Below, piece after piece: positions 10,701 through 22,610 of a stretch of 64,000 nt of DNA. The first letter of the stretch is position 1, and each line of letters starts with the position of its first letter. Made by a program: the position numbers and the translations under genes. The stretch comes from Trichopria drosophilae (taxonomy: Eukaryota; Arthropoda; Insecta; Hymenoptera; Diapriidae): positions 108,065,001 through 108,129,000 of the forward strand of contig CM059584.1 of assembly GCA_030407085.1 (NCBI GenBank), given 5' to 3'. Below the pieces are notes generated by a model. The model saw only the letters and a list, made by a program, of their open reading frames with translations. It searched no databases and was not told the origin of the DNA.

Positions 10701-11077
10701 TATATATGGGTGATTCTCCACAAACGTGCAAATTTCAACTTTTTTTTTTAATACAAAAAATTTATTTATAAATTAACGGAATCTTGTTAGTTACATTGCT
10801 AGCACCATTTTAAGTCACAATCCAAAATATGAATACTTAATTATATAATAAAATAAACTTCTATATGATTTTGTGAATTCAAAGTCCACGGAGATTACAT
10901 AAATGACACGGAGATTACATACTTCTCATATACAGCCTGAAATAATCTATTATTAATATTTGAGGAATGTTTTTAACACCATAAATATAAGAATAAATGC
11001 ACTTATCACAACAAATATAAATGTGTAGAAATTTAACCAGAATAGGTATTTTTCGGGCAATTTTTTCAGGTATCTCC

Positions 11078-12213
11078 TTATTTTGAACGAAGATTGCATT
11101 TATTTTTGTTTGTGTTCTTCAATGTTTCTTCTATTTCTAATGGATACTTTTTAGTACTTAAATTATTCTTTCTGCATTTTTGCTTTGGCATCGAGACTAG
11201 AGAAAGGCAATCTAAATGGTAATGTTGGCAACTTACTTTATAATTACACTGGTAATAACTAAGTTTATTAAAACATATTTTCTGAGATTGAAATCTGTTC
11301 CACACCCACTGATGTACTTTCAGTGTTCCTTTGAATGCTTGTATGTTAGATGACTGATCTTGCTTATCCACGTATTCTATATCATTCGAAGTTATAGAAT
11401 CAAACCAAACATTAACATTACTTTTCTCAAGAATTGCCGGGAATGCTTCAAAATTGCCTAACGTCTCTTCCATTGGCTACTGCAGCATCGGCTGTTCTTT
11501 TGACAAGTGCACCTACTCCATCGGCCGCCCCTTTTCCATGACCGCTTTCAGAAAAATTGTAAATAATAGTTGAAACTTGATTGCAAAAATTCAAAATATA
11601 ATTAACTAATAAGAAAAACATTTTTTTTGAACGATATTGACTTGTAGGACCATCACTTAACACGTGTAAAGTAGTTATTCCTTTCTTTTGTTGAAGAATT
11701 CTTTGAAGAATCGGATTAAGGTGAGCCAGAATGGCAGATGGATCGTGTCTTAAATCCGTTGATAGTGTACAAAAAGATTGATGGGTATCTTTGGTGTACC
11801 ACACTCCAGTATGGAGTGATATCGATTCCCTCGAAGCTCCGAAATGAACGGACTGAGGTTCTACAGCATACTTGCATTCATAATTTTGACTGAAATCGAT
11901 ATTCAAAAATAAATCAGTTTCACTTAAATTATGCCGTACATTTTTCATTATGTTATGCTGATGTTCCATGTAATGAACATGTTCCATAAATTGTGGCAAT
12001 TCTTCTAATAACGTTTGTTTTAATTTCGCTACTGTAATCTCTATTTTTTTTCACTGTTCTTTGAACTTGAATTTCCTTTTTAGTTTTAGCAGAAATTCTA
12101 CTTTCCTTTATATTTTTCCACGAATAGTAAGATATAGATTTCTCGTCGGCAACATTACTAAATCTTACAGTTTTAAAGGAACATGACACATTTACGTAGA
12201 AAACAATTTTCAC
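11078..12213 (-). pseudogene. Outer transposon transposase, C-terminal half
   Basis: Continuation of the gene at 18898-20146 on the far side of the inner transposon. Three overlapping frames follow each other (12213-11953, 11999-11448, 11473-11078), so there are at least two frameshifts. Conserved blocks are FLNIDFSQNY, PQSVHFGASRESISLHTGV, HVLSDGPTSQYRSK and FSESGHGKGAADGVGALVKR. The acidic residues in IDF, LSDG and SESGHGKG are good candidates for an RNase H-like (DDE/D) active site, though that is inference. The C-terminal block is Cys/Lys-rich with CRKNN and CNLRSK. Same family as above. Confidence 0.7.
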
Positions 12214-12819
12214 TTCTCTGCCGTACCTCGTAAGAAAAGTCGTAACTCCATTTTTGTCAAAAATGAGATAAAAATATATTTGTAATCAGCAAAATGAAAT
12301 ACATCATATTCTGAAAAAAAAATTACTAATATTTATTTTAAATTATTTAAAAAAAATGATTTGTTTCTTACAAAAATGAATTTTCGATAGGTATACTTCC
12401 TAAAAAAGCCGTAAGTGCCACATATGGGAGTTGCCGCTGTATTTCTCGATTTGTCAGTTTAGTATATTCTATAAGAAGGTCGTATCTCCAAATACTGACT
12501 ATAAAAGTCGTATGTACACTTTCTGATGAACATACGACGTTTTTGGATTGTATAATAACAGCAATTTATGTGAAACTAAATCTAAGAGAATATGCTATTA
12601 AATAATAAATAACAAAGAAAAAGCCCATGAATAATAGTCTAATAATCATATTTATAATAAATTATTAATTTGACATATATTAAATTCAAAATAGCCTTTC
12701 GTTTGCCTTAAATAGATCTTGTTTACAGGTAAAATTATTATTATTAATAATTTAATATTCTGCATTAGGTTAACGAAATTTATTGTAAATACCATAATGT
12801 ATAAATACAATTAATTAAT

Positions 12820-14066
12820 CCTTTTTGCCCGAAATAAGAAAAGCAAGTACGTCAACTTCAGCTCGGTTTCTCGAGTAAAAAGAAATCTTTTTAGATGAAC
12901 AATATGAATTTGTCACTCGGTAAAATTAATGATAACTTTATTTTGTATACGGCGAACCGAGTCAGTAGAAAAATAAAAATAATTTCTCACGAGAGAAAAG
13001 TCCCAACGTTTCGAACCATCTTAGTGGTCATCATCAGTTTTTTCTCTCATGAGAAATTATTTTTATTTCTACTGACTCGGTTCACCTTATACAAAAAGAA
13101 GAAATCTTTTTAATTTTTGAATGATACCTTTTCTACTATTTTTAAATGTGCTCTATAACGATTCCCGTCGAGAAACTGGTAAAAAATCGGTTATTTATGC
13201 AAAAACGTTGCCAAATGAAATAAAAATGCCACTTTTTATTTTTCAGGATTTTCTCTACTGAAACCGATTATAATTAATGAAATGCATACATAAAAAGTGA
13301 TATTGATATAAATAATATGCCAGTAGAATATTTTTTAGAAGCAATGGACGATTCAAACTAGCTACGAAACGAAACAAATTTATTCAAAATTATTAATTCC
13401 TTAAAAAAGAGATCACAGAAAGTTCTTTGAGTTTTATAATGATGATATAAATATTTACTGGTTACGTACGAATATTGTAATAATTTTGAGTACAAATTCA
13501 AAATGGCAGATCCGTAACTGCCACCGTATGTATCTCTTAAATGTAACATTGTTGCATGAATCTGTTTCAAAATTGAACACATATGTTAGATAATTACGAA
13601 TATTATATATATTCAAACGGCCTTTTTTATTTATAAACTCAAAATTATTATAATCTCCGAACATAACGAGTCAATATTTATATCATCTTTATAAAACACG
13701 AAAAAAAAATTTGTATGATCTCCATTTCATGGAATAAATAATTTTGAATAAATTTGTTTCGTTCCATAACCATTTTGAATCGGCAATATTTATATTCAAC
13801 AATTGGGAACACTTTTTATGTAATCATTTCATTCACTATAATCCTTTTCAGTGGAAAAATCGTGAAAAATTAAAAAAGACCTAAAAATCATGGCATTTTT
13901 ATTTTATTTTGCAAAATTTTTGCTTTCTTGACGGGAATCGATAGCGGATACATACTTAAAAATAGTTGGAAAGGTATCTTTCAGGAATGAAAAAAAAAAA
14001 TGTCTTTATTCGAGAAACTAAACTGAAGTTGGCGTACCGGCTTTTCTCATTTCGGACAATAAAAGG
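12820..14066. mobile_element. Palindromic MITE inside the inner transposon
   Basis: Inverted arms start CCTTTTTGCCCGAAAT at 12820 and end at 14066 with its near-complement. They are flanked by TTAA at 12815-12818 (one extra T) and 14067-14070. The arms run through AACTTCAG..GTTTCTCGA..and GATTCCCGTC for more than 150 bp each. The left arm is itself split by the hairpin insert at 12894-13099. TTAA flanks suggest a piggyBac-type mobiliser, but no transposase is present. Confidence 0.68.
12894..13099 (-). mobile_element. 206 bp retroposed hairpin element with 13 bp target duplication
   Basis: Flanked by identical AGAAATCTTTTTA copies at 12881-12893 and 13100-13112. The inner part 12941-13096 is a long hairpin with arms of about 60 bp (GAACCGAGTCAGTAG and onward, then TTTCTC..GAGAAA). 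In its loop the minus strand carries CTGATGA, a short stem and CGAAAC, a hammerhead-like core (13008-13037). A duplication this long fits target-primed retroposition (LINE, SINE or Penelope-like) better than a DNA transposon. Confidence 0.65.
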
Positions 14067-14527
14067 TTAAATGGGTACAAAGTATTATATAAAATTGTAT
14101 AATATTTTATATAATTAGAGTTCGCATGGGGCCAACATTTACTTGCCTTTAATTTATTGCAGTGTTTGGGTTACTTTGTAATAATTTGTAAAAAAATTAG
14201 TGGCGTACAATTTTTCTTACTTTTTATATGTAAAAACGTAGTAAAATAAGTGCGGTTAGTGTGGTTTTAATATTTATTTTTAATCTTTTAGATATTGAAA
14301 TATTAAAATTTTCAGAGAATTGGTCATATATATTAAATTTACCACCTTTCTTCCGAAAATTTCCCAACAGATAGTAGAAAAAAAGGACTGTTCTGATTGC
14401 AAATTCTCTACATTTGACATTTGCCCACGATTTGACATTTACCGACAAAGGTTAGGAAGAGATATCCGTATCATATAACTCGTATATTTGAATTGCAATT
14501 CTCTTTGTGATCTAATAATTCATAGAA

Positions 14528-17462
14528 ATGGATTCATCTGTTCAAAAATTGTGGTCGGATACTTGGTCCTTGTTAAACGATTTATCGCCAATGGAGAGCC
14601 CAAATCATTTTTCACCCGCTAACGTAGAATGTAGTTCTGGCTGCAGCAATGACTATGATTCTGTTTTGCATGGTCCAGGTAAAAAGTTATTATTTCTTTT
14701 ACATTTTAAGCTTCAATAAAAATTAGCTTAATTAGCTTAATTGTAACTTTTACAATTTTTGAAGTATCACGTTTAATTTTTGTTAAAAATTTGAATGTTA
14801 TTCAATATTGTCAAAATAAATTTGAACCTACTTTTGATGTATGCACTGAGAAAAGTGTTTTTTACCCAGTATTAGAATTCTTATGCCCCGTAAAATATAG
14901 TGTTTTACGCATAGGGATTGAAATCTTTCTACTACCTGTTAAAAGACGAAGATTTTATATTATTCTAACCGATATGTGAGTTTATTTTAGCCTTTTCTCT
15001 TTAACTAAAAGCAATTTTTGTTTATGGAAATTTATCTAGCAAATTAAAATATTAAAAATGCCTTCTTTTAGTCATAATAAAACATTCTTTTAAAATAGGA
15101 GAGTTTATTACAGTTTCGTATAACCTGTCAAAAACAAATGCTGAACGACGGAGGATTTTACTAGTTATAATATTTCTTTTAATGGCTACAATACACTTTT
15201 TAAAAGCCAACGGATAGTAACTGATAAAATACACTTTTCTCAGTGTGCTTGTCTACATTCGCACCTTTTTATTTTTGCGCCACCCTATAATACATACTAC
15301 TTTTTGTGAGTTCTTTAAATATTTCTTTCACGTCGTTAAATTACTTTAATATAGGTCCTTCTTTGTATGATCTTGAAAGTTGGAAAGAGCCCATGATTTC
15401 TAACATGGATACATTTAGTACTGCAACTTCAATAGAGAATGAAAAAATGATGTACTCATGTATGGAAAAGCCGCATGAAATTGATCATCAATCTACGGTG
15501 GAGCAAAGCGAAGAAATTAATTCGATTTCTATGGAATATATTGAAGAAACACGACCATACAATGAATCGCGCCCTTTGTCCTCTAATACCACTTCTTCAA
15601 CTATTTCTAATGCAATGCTGACATCAAGAACTTTTGACACAGCTGGGGGCATGTCACGTGATATAATTGAAAAAGAAATCGATCAGGAATCTTCAGCGAA
15701 TCGAATGGAAGAAATTAATGTAGTTAGTATTGACAGAACAGCTTCAAATACTCAATCGTTAGATAAAGAAAGTGAATCGAAAAGGGAAAAGTTAAGATCA
15801 AAACATCCAGTATATTCATGTTGTGGATATACATGCCGTATTGGATGTGATCAAAATATCTGTGAGGTAAAACGCGAAGAAATTAATAAAAATTATTGGC
15901 AGCTCGGGTGGTGGGAAAGACGGATATTCATCTCACACTTTGTTAACGTAGAAGAAGTTAAACGACGCAGAGGAAGTGAATCGACAAGAAATAATACATT
16001 CAGATATTATTTGAACGGCAATAATAAAGGCGAAAAAATACAAGTATGTAAAACCTTTTTTTTACACACCTTAGGGTATAAAAAAAGTAACGACAAGGCC
16101 ATTCAAAATGTTTTAATGGATATTAAATGCGTAGAAAACGCAGAAGAAAAATCTGATCTACGAGGAAAATATGTAAGAAGTAAAACACAAGACAAAAAAG
16201 AAAAAATTAGAGCACACATTAACAGTTTCCATCCATGTATTTCCCATTATCGAAGGGAACATGCTCCGAAAAGACTTTATTTGCCAAATGAACTAACCAT
16301 TAAGAGTATGCATTCTAGCTTTAAAGATACGTATCCTGCGTATTCATGTTCGTACGAGCAATACCGAAGTGTTCTTTCGGAAATGAATACATCATTTACT
16401 AAGTTAGGCCACGAGGAGTGTGAAATGTGTGAAACATTTTTAATGCATGATTCAGCTCACTCGAAAGATAATTTGAATCCAGAATGCGATACATGTACCC
16501 TTTGGGGAAATCACATTGATGAGGCGAAAAGAGCTCGAATCCAATATCGGGAACACGCAGACAAAGCATCAGAAAATCCTGAAACCGGTTACTATTCATG
16601 TGATTTGCAAAAGGTCATTATGCTCCCTAGAATCGACGCCTTTAAAACCGTACTTTTTACAAGACGGATCATAGTTTTCAACGAAAGTTTCGTACCGATA
16701 GGAAAAAATCCCCGTAATGTACAGCCAATAGCCGTTATCTGGCATGAAGCTGTCGCAGGACGAAAGAAAGAAGATATAATTAGCGCGTTTCACGCATTTT
16801 TTAGTGAGGTACGAGATAAGAAGAACGTAATCATTTGGCTTGACAACTGCGCAGCCCAAAATAAAAACTGGGCATTGCTCACTTTTTTTATATATTTAAT
16901 AAATTCGAATGACGTTGAAATTGAATCGATTGAAATTTTTTATTTTGAACGTGGGCACACGTTCATGTCGGCGGATTCTTTTCACCATCAAGTAGAGGCT
17001 TCTATGAAACGAAATAATAAAATTTACGATTTCAACGACTTCAAAAATGCTGTTCAAGCTGCGAACAGCAATCGAGTTACAGTAAAAGAGATGAAACCAG
17101 AAGATTTTTCGGAATGGCGCGATTATTCGTCGCAATCAAAATTGAAGAAAAGTGAAGACAGGATTTACTTACGTGACATTAAACATTTAATGGTACAACG
17201 AAATTCCTACAAATTATTCTACAAAACGAGTATCAATAATGATGAACCATTCTTGGAAATTAATTTTTTGCGGAAGAAAATTTTGAAGACTGGTATAATT
17301 CCAGTTCCTAAAAGATTAGAAAATATGCGCGGAATTCCGAAAAGTAAGAAAGAAGACATCATTAAGAAATTAGTGCCGTTGATGCCAATCAGTCGACAAA
17401 AATTTTGGTTCGACTTGCCTGTATCCGATGTTATAGATTTGTGTCAAGATGATGAGTGTTAA
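14528..17462 (+). CDS. Two-exon transposase of the inner transposon, about 752 aa
   Basis: Exon 1 is 14528-14678 (ATG start, 50 codons plus one base) and exon 2 is 15355-17462. The intron 14679-15354 has a CCAG/GTAAAA donor and a TTTAATATAG acceptor. It is phase 1, and joining the exons keeps the frame (LHGP then PSLYDLE). Exon 2 is one uninterrupted frame. Visible blocks are a Cys-rich segment (YSCCGYTCRIGCDQNIC), WWERRIFISHFV, a CEMC/CDTC pair, HEAVAGRKKEDIISAFHAFF, IIWLDNCAAQNKNW and ERGHTFMSADSFHHQVE. D in LDNC, D in SADSFHH and the later E residues are candidates for a DDE site. This belongs to a widespread invertebrate transposon protein family with a DNCxxQNKN signature. I cannot name the superfamily. 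It is the most intact transposase in the window and could be functional. Confidence 0.82.
14844..15245. mobile_element. CACTGAG MITE in the intron of the inner transposase gene
   Basis: Inverted termini CACTGAGAAAAGTGT at 14844 and its complement ending at 15245. It lies entirely inside the intron 14679-15354, which is mostly this MITE. The same CACTGAG terminus is found on the element at 21414-22193. Confidence 0.72.
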
Positions 17463-18860
17463 TTACAGAATAGTCATTCCCTAATTTTAGCTCTTATTAG
17501 ATCTAATTAGATTTTGGGTCAGACTCGACCATTCGTTCATAAAAAAAATTACATACCAAATTTTAAAAACGGATTTTTCTCGGTTTTTTACATTTATTTC
17601 GTAAAAATACGGGTCTGACGTAAAAAGGTTTGGACAAAAATGCAGAGCACAAAATGCTATACAAAAAAGGTTGCATACAGTTTTTTCGTAATCCAAACAG
17701 TAAGCCCGCTAATGAGTGATGAAAGTGTCCGCAATCAGTTTCTACAAAGAAAATAGTAAGAAATGACCTTGGCTATTCAATGGTGAACTTGGCTATTTTA
17801 TAGTTACAGTTATAATACCAATATTATTATCCCTTAGTTCCGACTGCTATTTTAAAGAATGTTTCCCCCACTACCTGGGTTAATTGTTTCCTGCCGTTTG
17901 AAAATGCTTACAGTGTGCAATTTATAAAGTACCACCTCCATTTTCTCCAGGGTCGAAAACGATCCTGCAGTCTTAACTAAGGGTTAAATTTATTTTTCAA
18001 AATGAAATAATCTCATGGCTGAACGTATAAAGGATTGTTACACCTACGTTATTTACAGTATATAATATTTAGAAAGGGGCCTTAGAATACTTATTTTGGT
18101 ATAGTGAAGCGGGCAATCGGTTTTAGGAGACATACCTCTGGTGGTTTCAGAAAATATCATGAAATAAACAAGGTATCTTACGTTAGGTGTACCAAAAACT
18201 TTGCAATCCAATATTATAATAAAAAATTATTATTCGCACAATCATCAAAAGAAAACTAAGGTACGATATAATTTAATATTATTCGTACTAGCTACATGAA
18301 GCAAACATGTTGATACACGAAATTCATAATAAATATTCTTATACTTAACTATTGTTATTGCTATTATTGACAGTATAGGCATAATTTATAATTTTATACT
18401 ACGTATAAATAAATTTATGCCTCTTACTATTGCATTATATGATACCCGAAATTCTGTTGTTAAAAGGATTAAAGCATAATTAATTATATTTACAGCAATA
18501 TATATATTGCACTATAGTGCGCAAAAGTATTTGAAAAATGAAAAATGTAACATACGACTTTCTTGGATGGTATCTCTACTTTTAATAAAGAGGCAGGGAT
18601 ATGTAACGTCAAGAATACAATAAAAAAAGGTGGTATGTCCATAAATTGGGAGTTACGACCTTTTTCGGCAGTATCAATGCTTCCTGATTATTCGGTATGT
18701 CCATTTTCAACTATTGTTTATTAATTAATTTGCATCAAATTTATATCAAATGATACATTAAGTTATGAAATAAATTATGCAAGTATCAAAAATAATTATT
18801 GAAAATAAACAAATTCATATTTGCTCAAAAACAGTTTTTCATCAATATCTCAAAATCATT
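17463..18860. other. 3' non-coding part of the inner transposon
   Basis: No coding frame. 17640-17735 carries the TACAAAAAAGGTTGCAT motif that recurs in four other places of this window, together with a GCTAATGAG..GAAAGTGTCCG stretch shared with the MITE at 32.4-33.4 kb. The rest is AT-rich with subterminal GTCGTA-type motifs. Confidence 0.55.
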
Positions 18861-18897
18861 AAAATGGAGTTACGACTTTTCTTACGAGGTACGGCAG

Positions 18898-20146
18898 TTC
18901 TAATATCACATGTTATGGAAGAAATCAGTTTCGAAGATGTATTTTCTTGAATGATACGTTCTCGATGCAATGCACTTACCAATTGCGTTATATTCTCATG
19001 CTTTATACAAAGGCATGTATCTCTTTCACAAACTGCAGCTTTCACAACCCAAAATGGTCGAAATTTGCAAAAAGTGCTGTAACTGATTTGAAAGTTTGCG
19101 TTCGATTTAAACTTTTTGTAGAGTTCATTAATGTTGTCGTTGAGGTACATTTTTTGTTTTTTTAATTTATTGCGAGTGATTGTATCCTTTTTTCCAGGAC
19201 ACACATTCGGCTGTTATCTTCGAAAAAAGATTCAACTGTTCTTTTTATTAAACAAAATTGCTGGACTTTCAAAAGTAATTTTATATTTCAATAAATTTTT
19301 ATTTCCAAATGTTTTACTACGTAAAGGTGCTAAATTTTTTCTACAAGCTGTCAACATCTTATATTTTTTAATAATTGATCCACATAGTATTCGTTTGAGT
19401 AAAGATTTACTAGCAAGCTCTTTATTTCGTTTGCATATATCTTTTATCTGTTGAATCAAGATTTGCCCAAAAAGAAATTGTCTCTTATGATTTTCTCCAA
19501 GATTTGTATCTTTAATAATGTTTTGTAATGATGATTTTGGAGACAGAGGAGGTGCCAATTTCTTTTGTATTCTTTGAACTTTTTTCTTATAACGTTCGTA
19601 ATATCTTCTTAATTTTTTATTTTCTTCTTTCAACTTTTTATTTGCTCTATGACACTTTGCTCTGTCACGAGCTACACGTCGTTTTCCAGATTTAATATTT
19701 GCAAGAGCTCTTGAAGTAGGCAATTCGGAAGAGTCAGTAAGAACATTATCATTTGAAATTAATTCACTAGATTTTGTGTCTTTAATTCGTTGTCGATGGG
19801 CTCTTACAGCATTAAGATTATGTTTTCGCCTAATGCGCTTTTCCCTATCTGTCATTTCAATAATGTTCTTAACTTTTCCATCTAGTACTCGCTTTCTCCA
19901 TCTTTCACGTTCTGTCTGTTTATATTGTTCGTGTTTTTTTTTATTCAACCTAATTTTCAATCGACGTGCACTTTCTGCGTCTCTCTTCTTTTTCAATGTA
20001 TCTTCTCGCTTTGCATCAACTTTTTTTTTCATACTACCTTTCATGCCAGCTTTTAGGTTATTTTTCTGTTTCTTTTTCGTTTCTTCTTGTCTTTCTTGGT
20101 TAATTTGGCCTTTACTTTTTAAAGTCCGGCGGGTAAGAGGGGCCAT
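18898..20146 (-). pseudogene. Outer transposon transposase, N-terminal half
   Basis: Starts at an ATG at 20144-20146. The first 300 codons are strongly Lys/Arg-rich with long predicted helices, such as KKLKEENKKLRRYYERYKKK, so a DNA-binding and coiled-coil role is plausible. After a frame change near 19220 the next block reads MCPGKKDTITRNKLKKQKMY, then SYSTFCKFRPFWVV and CERDTCLCIKHENI. This Cys-rich block is typical of a large family of uncharacterised invertebrate transposon proteins. The gene is interrupted at 18897 by the inner transposon and continues at 12213. I know this family by its sequence blocks but do not assign a superfamily name. Confidence 0.7.
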
Positions 20147-21413
20147 TCCCGGTGGAAACTAGAAAACACTTACTTTTCCAAATAATAAATAGCAAGAGAT
20201 TTTTGTCATTCTATTATATCTTTTTCATATTACGTTGATATACCACGGAGATTACAGTCCACGGAGATTACAAAAGTAATTTTTTTCTATTTATTTTGCA
20301 ATGAGTATCGTTAAACAAAAATGCACTTACCTACGAAAAGATGGATGTGTAATATGTATTTTGACCGTAGAAAAAAATTGTTTACACCAACATTTTAGGA
20401 GGGAACTGGCACACGGAGATTACACGAACTAAGTGTACGCGAAATTCAGTCGTGATACAAACGCGATATTGTCAACAAGTACGTGATTTTGACCTTTCCG
20501 CGAAAGAGTGCTTGCCATAGTATGTTTATAAACTGTAGAGGCTGTTGTCGAACCTTTCGACGTTCATAATATTGACTTATTTATTTAGATATACAATTTA
20601 TTAAAAATTACGGGACACAATTGCATACTTCTTTACGTGAATTTAAAAGTAATTGGAACCTTTTATTTATAATAACATTCTCGTATCACAGTATCTAGAT
20701 TTATGACCTGCATTCAATTAACGATTTTTTCAATTAATTATATTTTTAAAACCGCTGAAATATCTGCAGTTTGTATACGGGGACAAACACGGAGATTACA
20801 ACTCAGGGTTAAATATGTAAAAGAAATTTATATGATTCGATTTTTCAAAGCCTTTTTTAGGTAGAAAACATAAAGAAAAGTACTACGGTTCGAGAAAAGA
20901 CCATTAGGAAATAAAATAATATTATAGAAGAAAGTTATGTACTAAGGACACAAATATGCACGTTCATTGAGAATCACCCATATATGACACGCTGATAGCA
21001 AAAACGGGCTAAACATACGCCGCGAGAAAAAATGGGTTATTATTCTGTTCGCGAGCAAAAACGAAACAAATTACAGGCTGTGGGCAAAAGTGAGTTACAC
21101 TATTGTGAGAGCAAAAATGACTTAACATATTCTTCAGGACAAAAACGAATTATAGATTTAAGTCATTCTTGCCCGCTTGGAAATTATAAGTCACATTTAC
21201 CCGTAAAGAAATTTTAACTTATTTTTGCTCGTGTTATAATTTTGTATAGAAACTTGTTCGCTTTGATATCGCAATTTTTTAACTTTTGGGATTCTTTTAA
21301 AAATATACAAATGTTTTAAAATTTTAATCATTATTTGCGTTAATTCCCTGATTACACTATTATACTTCTTATGTTAATTCTGTAATAAAAGTATTCAATT
21401 TGGTATGCTTCTA

Positions 21414-22193
21414 CACTGAGGAAAGGATTGTTTACTAAAACGAAGGCTTCTTAATAGTTAAGAAATCATATCTTTAAATACGGCGAATCCAATAATTTTT
21501 TAAGTATAAAATAATTATTCATTTCATATAAAGCTGACATTTCTTTAGTGCAAACAATGCATTTTATATCTTAAGAAATATCTATTAAATGCAACTAAAC
21601 ATGTCTTAATAGTTAAGAAACCGCTTGTTTACTACGAGTTTGTATCTATAAAGTAATGATTTCTTAATAGCTACAAACTGTAAGGTTGGAGTCGATACGC
21701 ATCGTAACATAACCGCAAATGACAACCCGGCTGTGCCTTCATTCTGTAACTCGTTATTACGAATAACGTCGACGTTATGACAATTCCAACCAACCACGGT
21801 CCAGGATATTGTCGTTATCGACAGTAACGTTAACGTTATTGTTAATACCGACTTATAGAATACGGGCACTGCTTTGTTTGGTTTGTTAAGAACGATTGAG
21901 CGCCATTGCAATTCGGTGGTTATTGTTATTGTGAAAAGGAATAAATTAAAGATATTGTTTATAATATTAAATATGCTTATTTTATAAACAAATACATCGT
22001 ATAAGAGACATGTTCCATATTTTATTTGTGAATTTGAACTATTAAGAAATGGTCAATTCTGATATAAGAAATAAAATGCTAATATTATATGAATCGCATT
22101 TAACATTACAATGCCATCTTTACATTAAAAGAACGATTTCAACTTTGCAATTGAATGATATTTTTTTACAACAAACGATCCTTTCTCTCAGTG
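21414..22193. mobile_element. TA-flanked CACTGAG MITE nested in the foldback element
   Basis: Termini CACTGAGGAAAGGAT at 21414 and complement of CACTGAGAGAAAGGAT ending at 22193. TA lies on both outer sides, as expected for a Tc1/mariner-type target duplication. The interior has several CTTAATAGTTAAGAAA-like palindromes and no coding frame. Confidence 0.68.
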
Positions 22194-22369
22194 TACATTG
22201 CTTAACTCTCGGAATTTTTGAAAGAGACGTGTACAACTGATATTCATTGTCATTGACTTATTGTTTTCACCAATTTTTTATTGCAGGGGCACGATTAAGT
22301 ATTCAGAGGCATATTATTTGCAGAATATACGCTCCCTTATCACTGTTCGACGCTGATTTTGCCTTTGAC

Positions 22370-22610
22370 AAGCAGAGTATCATATCCGAACTGTTTTTTG
22401 GTGCTGAAAACGATGACACTAGCAGAATTTTCCTATTCCGTCGCATTTTTGAGAAAAGTGAGGTTAAATGTATCGAAATTAGCGTTTTTGGCCATGTTTG
22501 GATTAATTTTAGGGCACAAGAGATTTTTCACAAGCGAAGTATCATATCCGACGTGTTTTTTGTTATGATGCTAGCAGAATTTTCTGTTACGTCACATTTT
22601 TGAGATTAGA
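22370..22610 (+). repeat. Direct repeat pair, period about 165 bp
   Basis: AGTATCATATCCGA..TTTTTTG..CTAGCAGAATTTTC..TTTTTGAGA occurs at about 22376 and again at about 22541. The 118-codon open frame spanning it has no recognisable motif and I do not treat it as a gene. Confidence 0.6.

Larger units (their letters stand above)
12218..18897 (+). mobile_element. Inner DNA transposon, 6.7 kb
   Basis: Terminal inverted repeats of about 37 bp begin CTGCCGTACCTCG and continue into AAGTCGTAACTCCATTTT. They lie at 12218-12254 and 18861-18897. TTCT at 12214-12217 and 18898-18901 is a 4 bp target duplication. It interrupts the outer transposon's transposase in a Cys-rich region. Subterminal copies of a GTCGTA-type motif occur near 12480, 12510, 12530, 18550 and 18655. 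The element carries one two-exon gene on the plus strand (14528-17462), a TTAA-flanked MITE upstream of it and another MITE in its intron. Confidence 0.88.
10708..20979 (-). mobile_element. Outer large DNA transposon, 10.3 kb including a nested element
   Basis: Terminal inverted repeats read GGGTGATTCTC then AACGTGCA with a few mismatches. They sit at 10708-10737 and 20950-20979, both embedded in ATATAT, so the target duplication is TA- or AT-based and the exact edge is ambiguous. The element carries a minus-strand transposase gene now in two blocks (20146-18898 and 12213-11078) separated by the inner transposon. A 13 bp motif CACGGAGATTACA occurs twice near the left end (10888, 10906) and four times near the right end (about 20244, 20259, 20411, 20787), all in the same orientation. 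Without the insert the element is about 3.6 kb. Confidence 0.82.

Noticed and set aside
12954..13084. Confident hammerhead ribozyme call
   Set aside because: The core words are present, but helix III and the GUH cleavage site are not, so it is kept only as a low-confidence finding.
22247..22603. 118-codon frame with an acceptor-like TTTATTGCAG upstream
   Set aside because: It spans a direct DNA repeat of about 165 bp within a foldback element and shows no protein family features.
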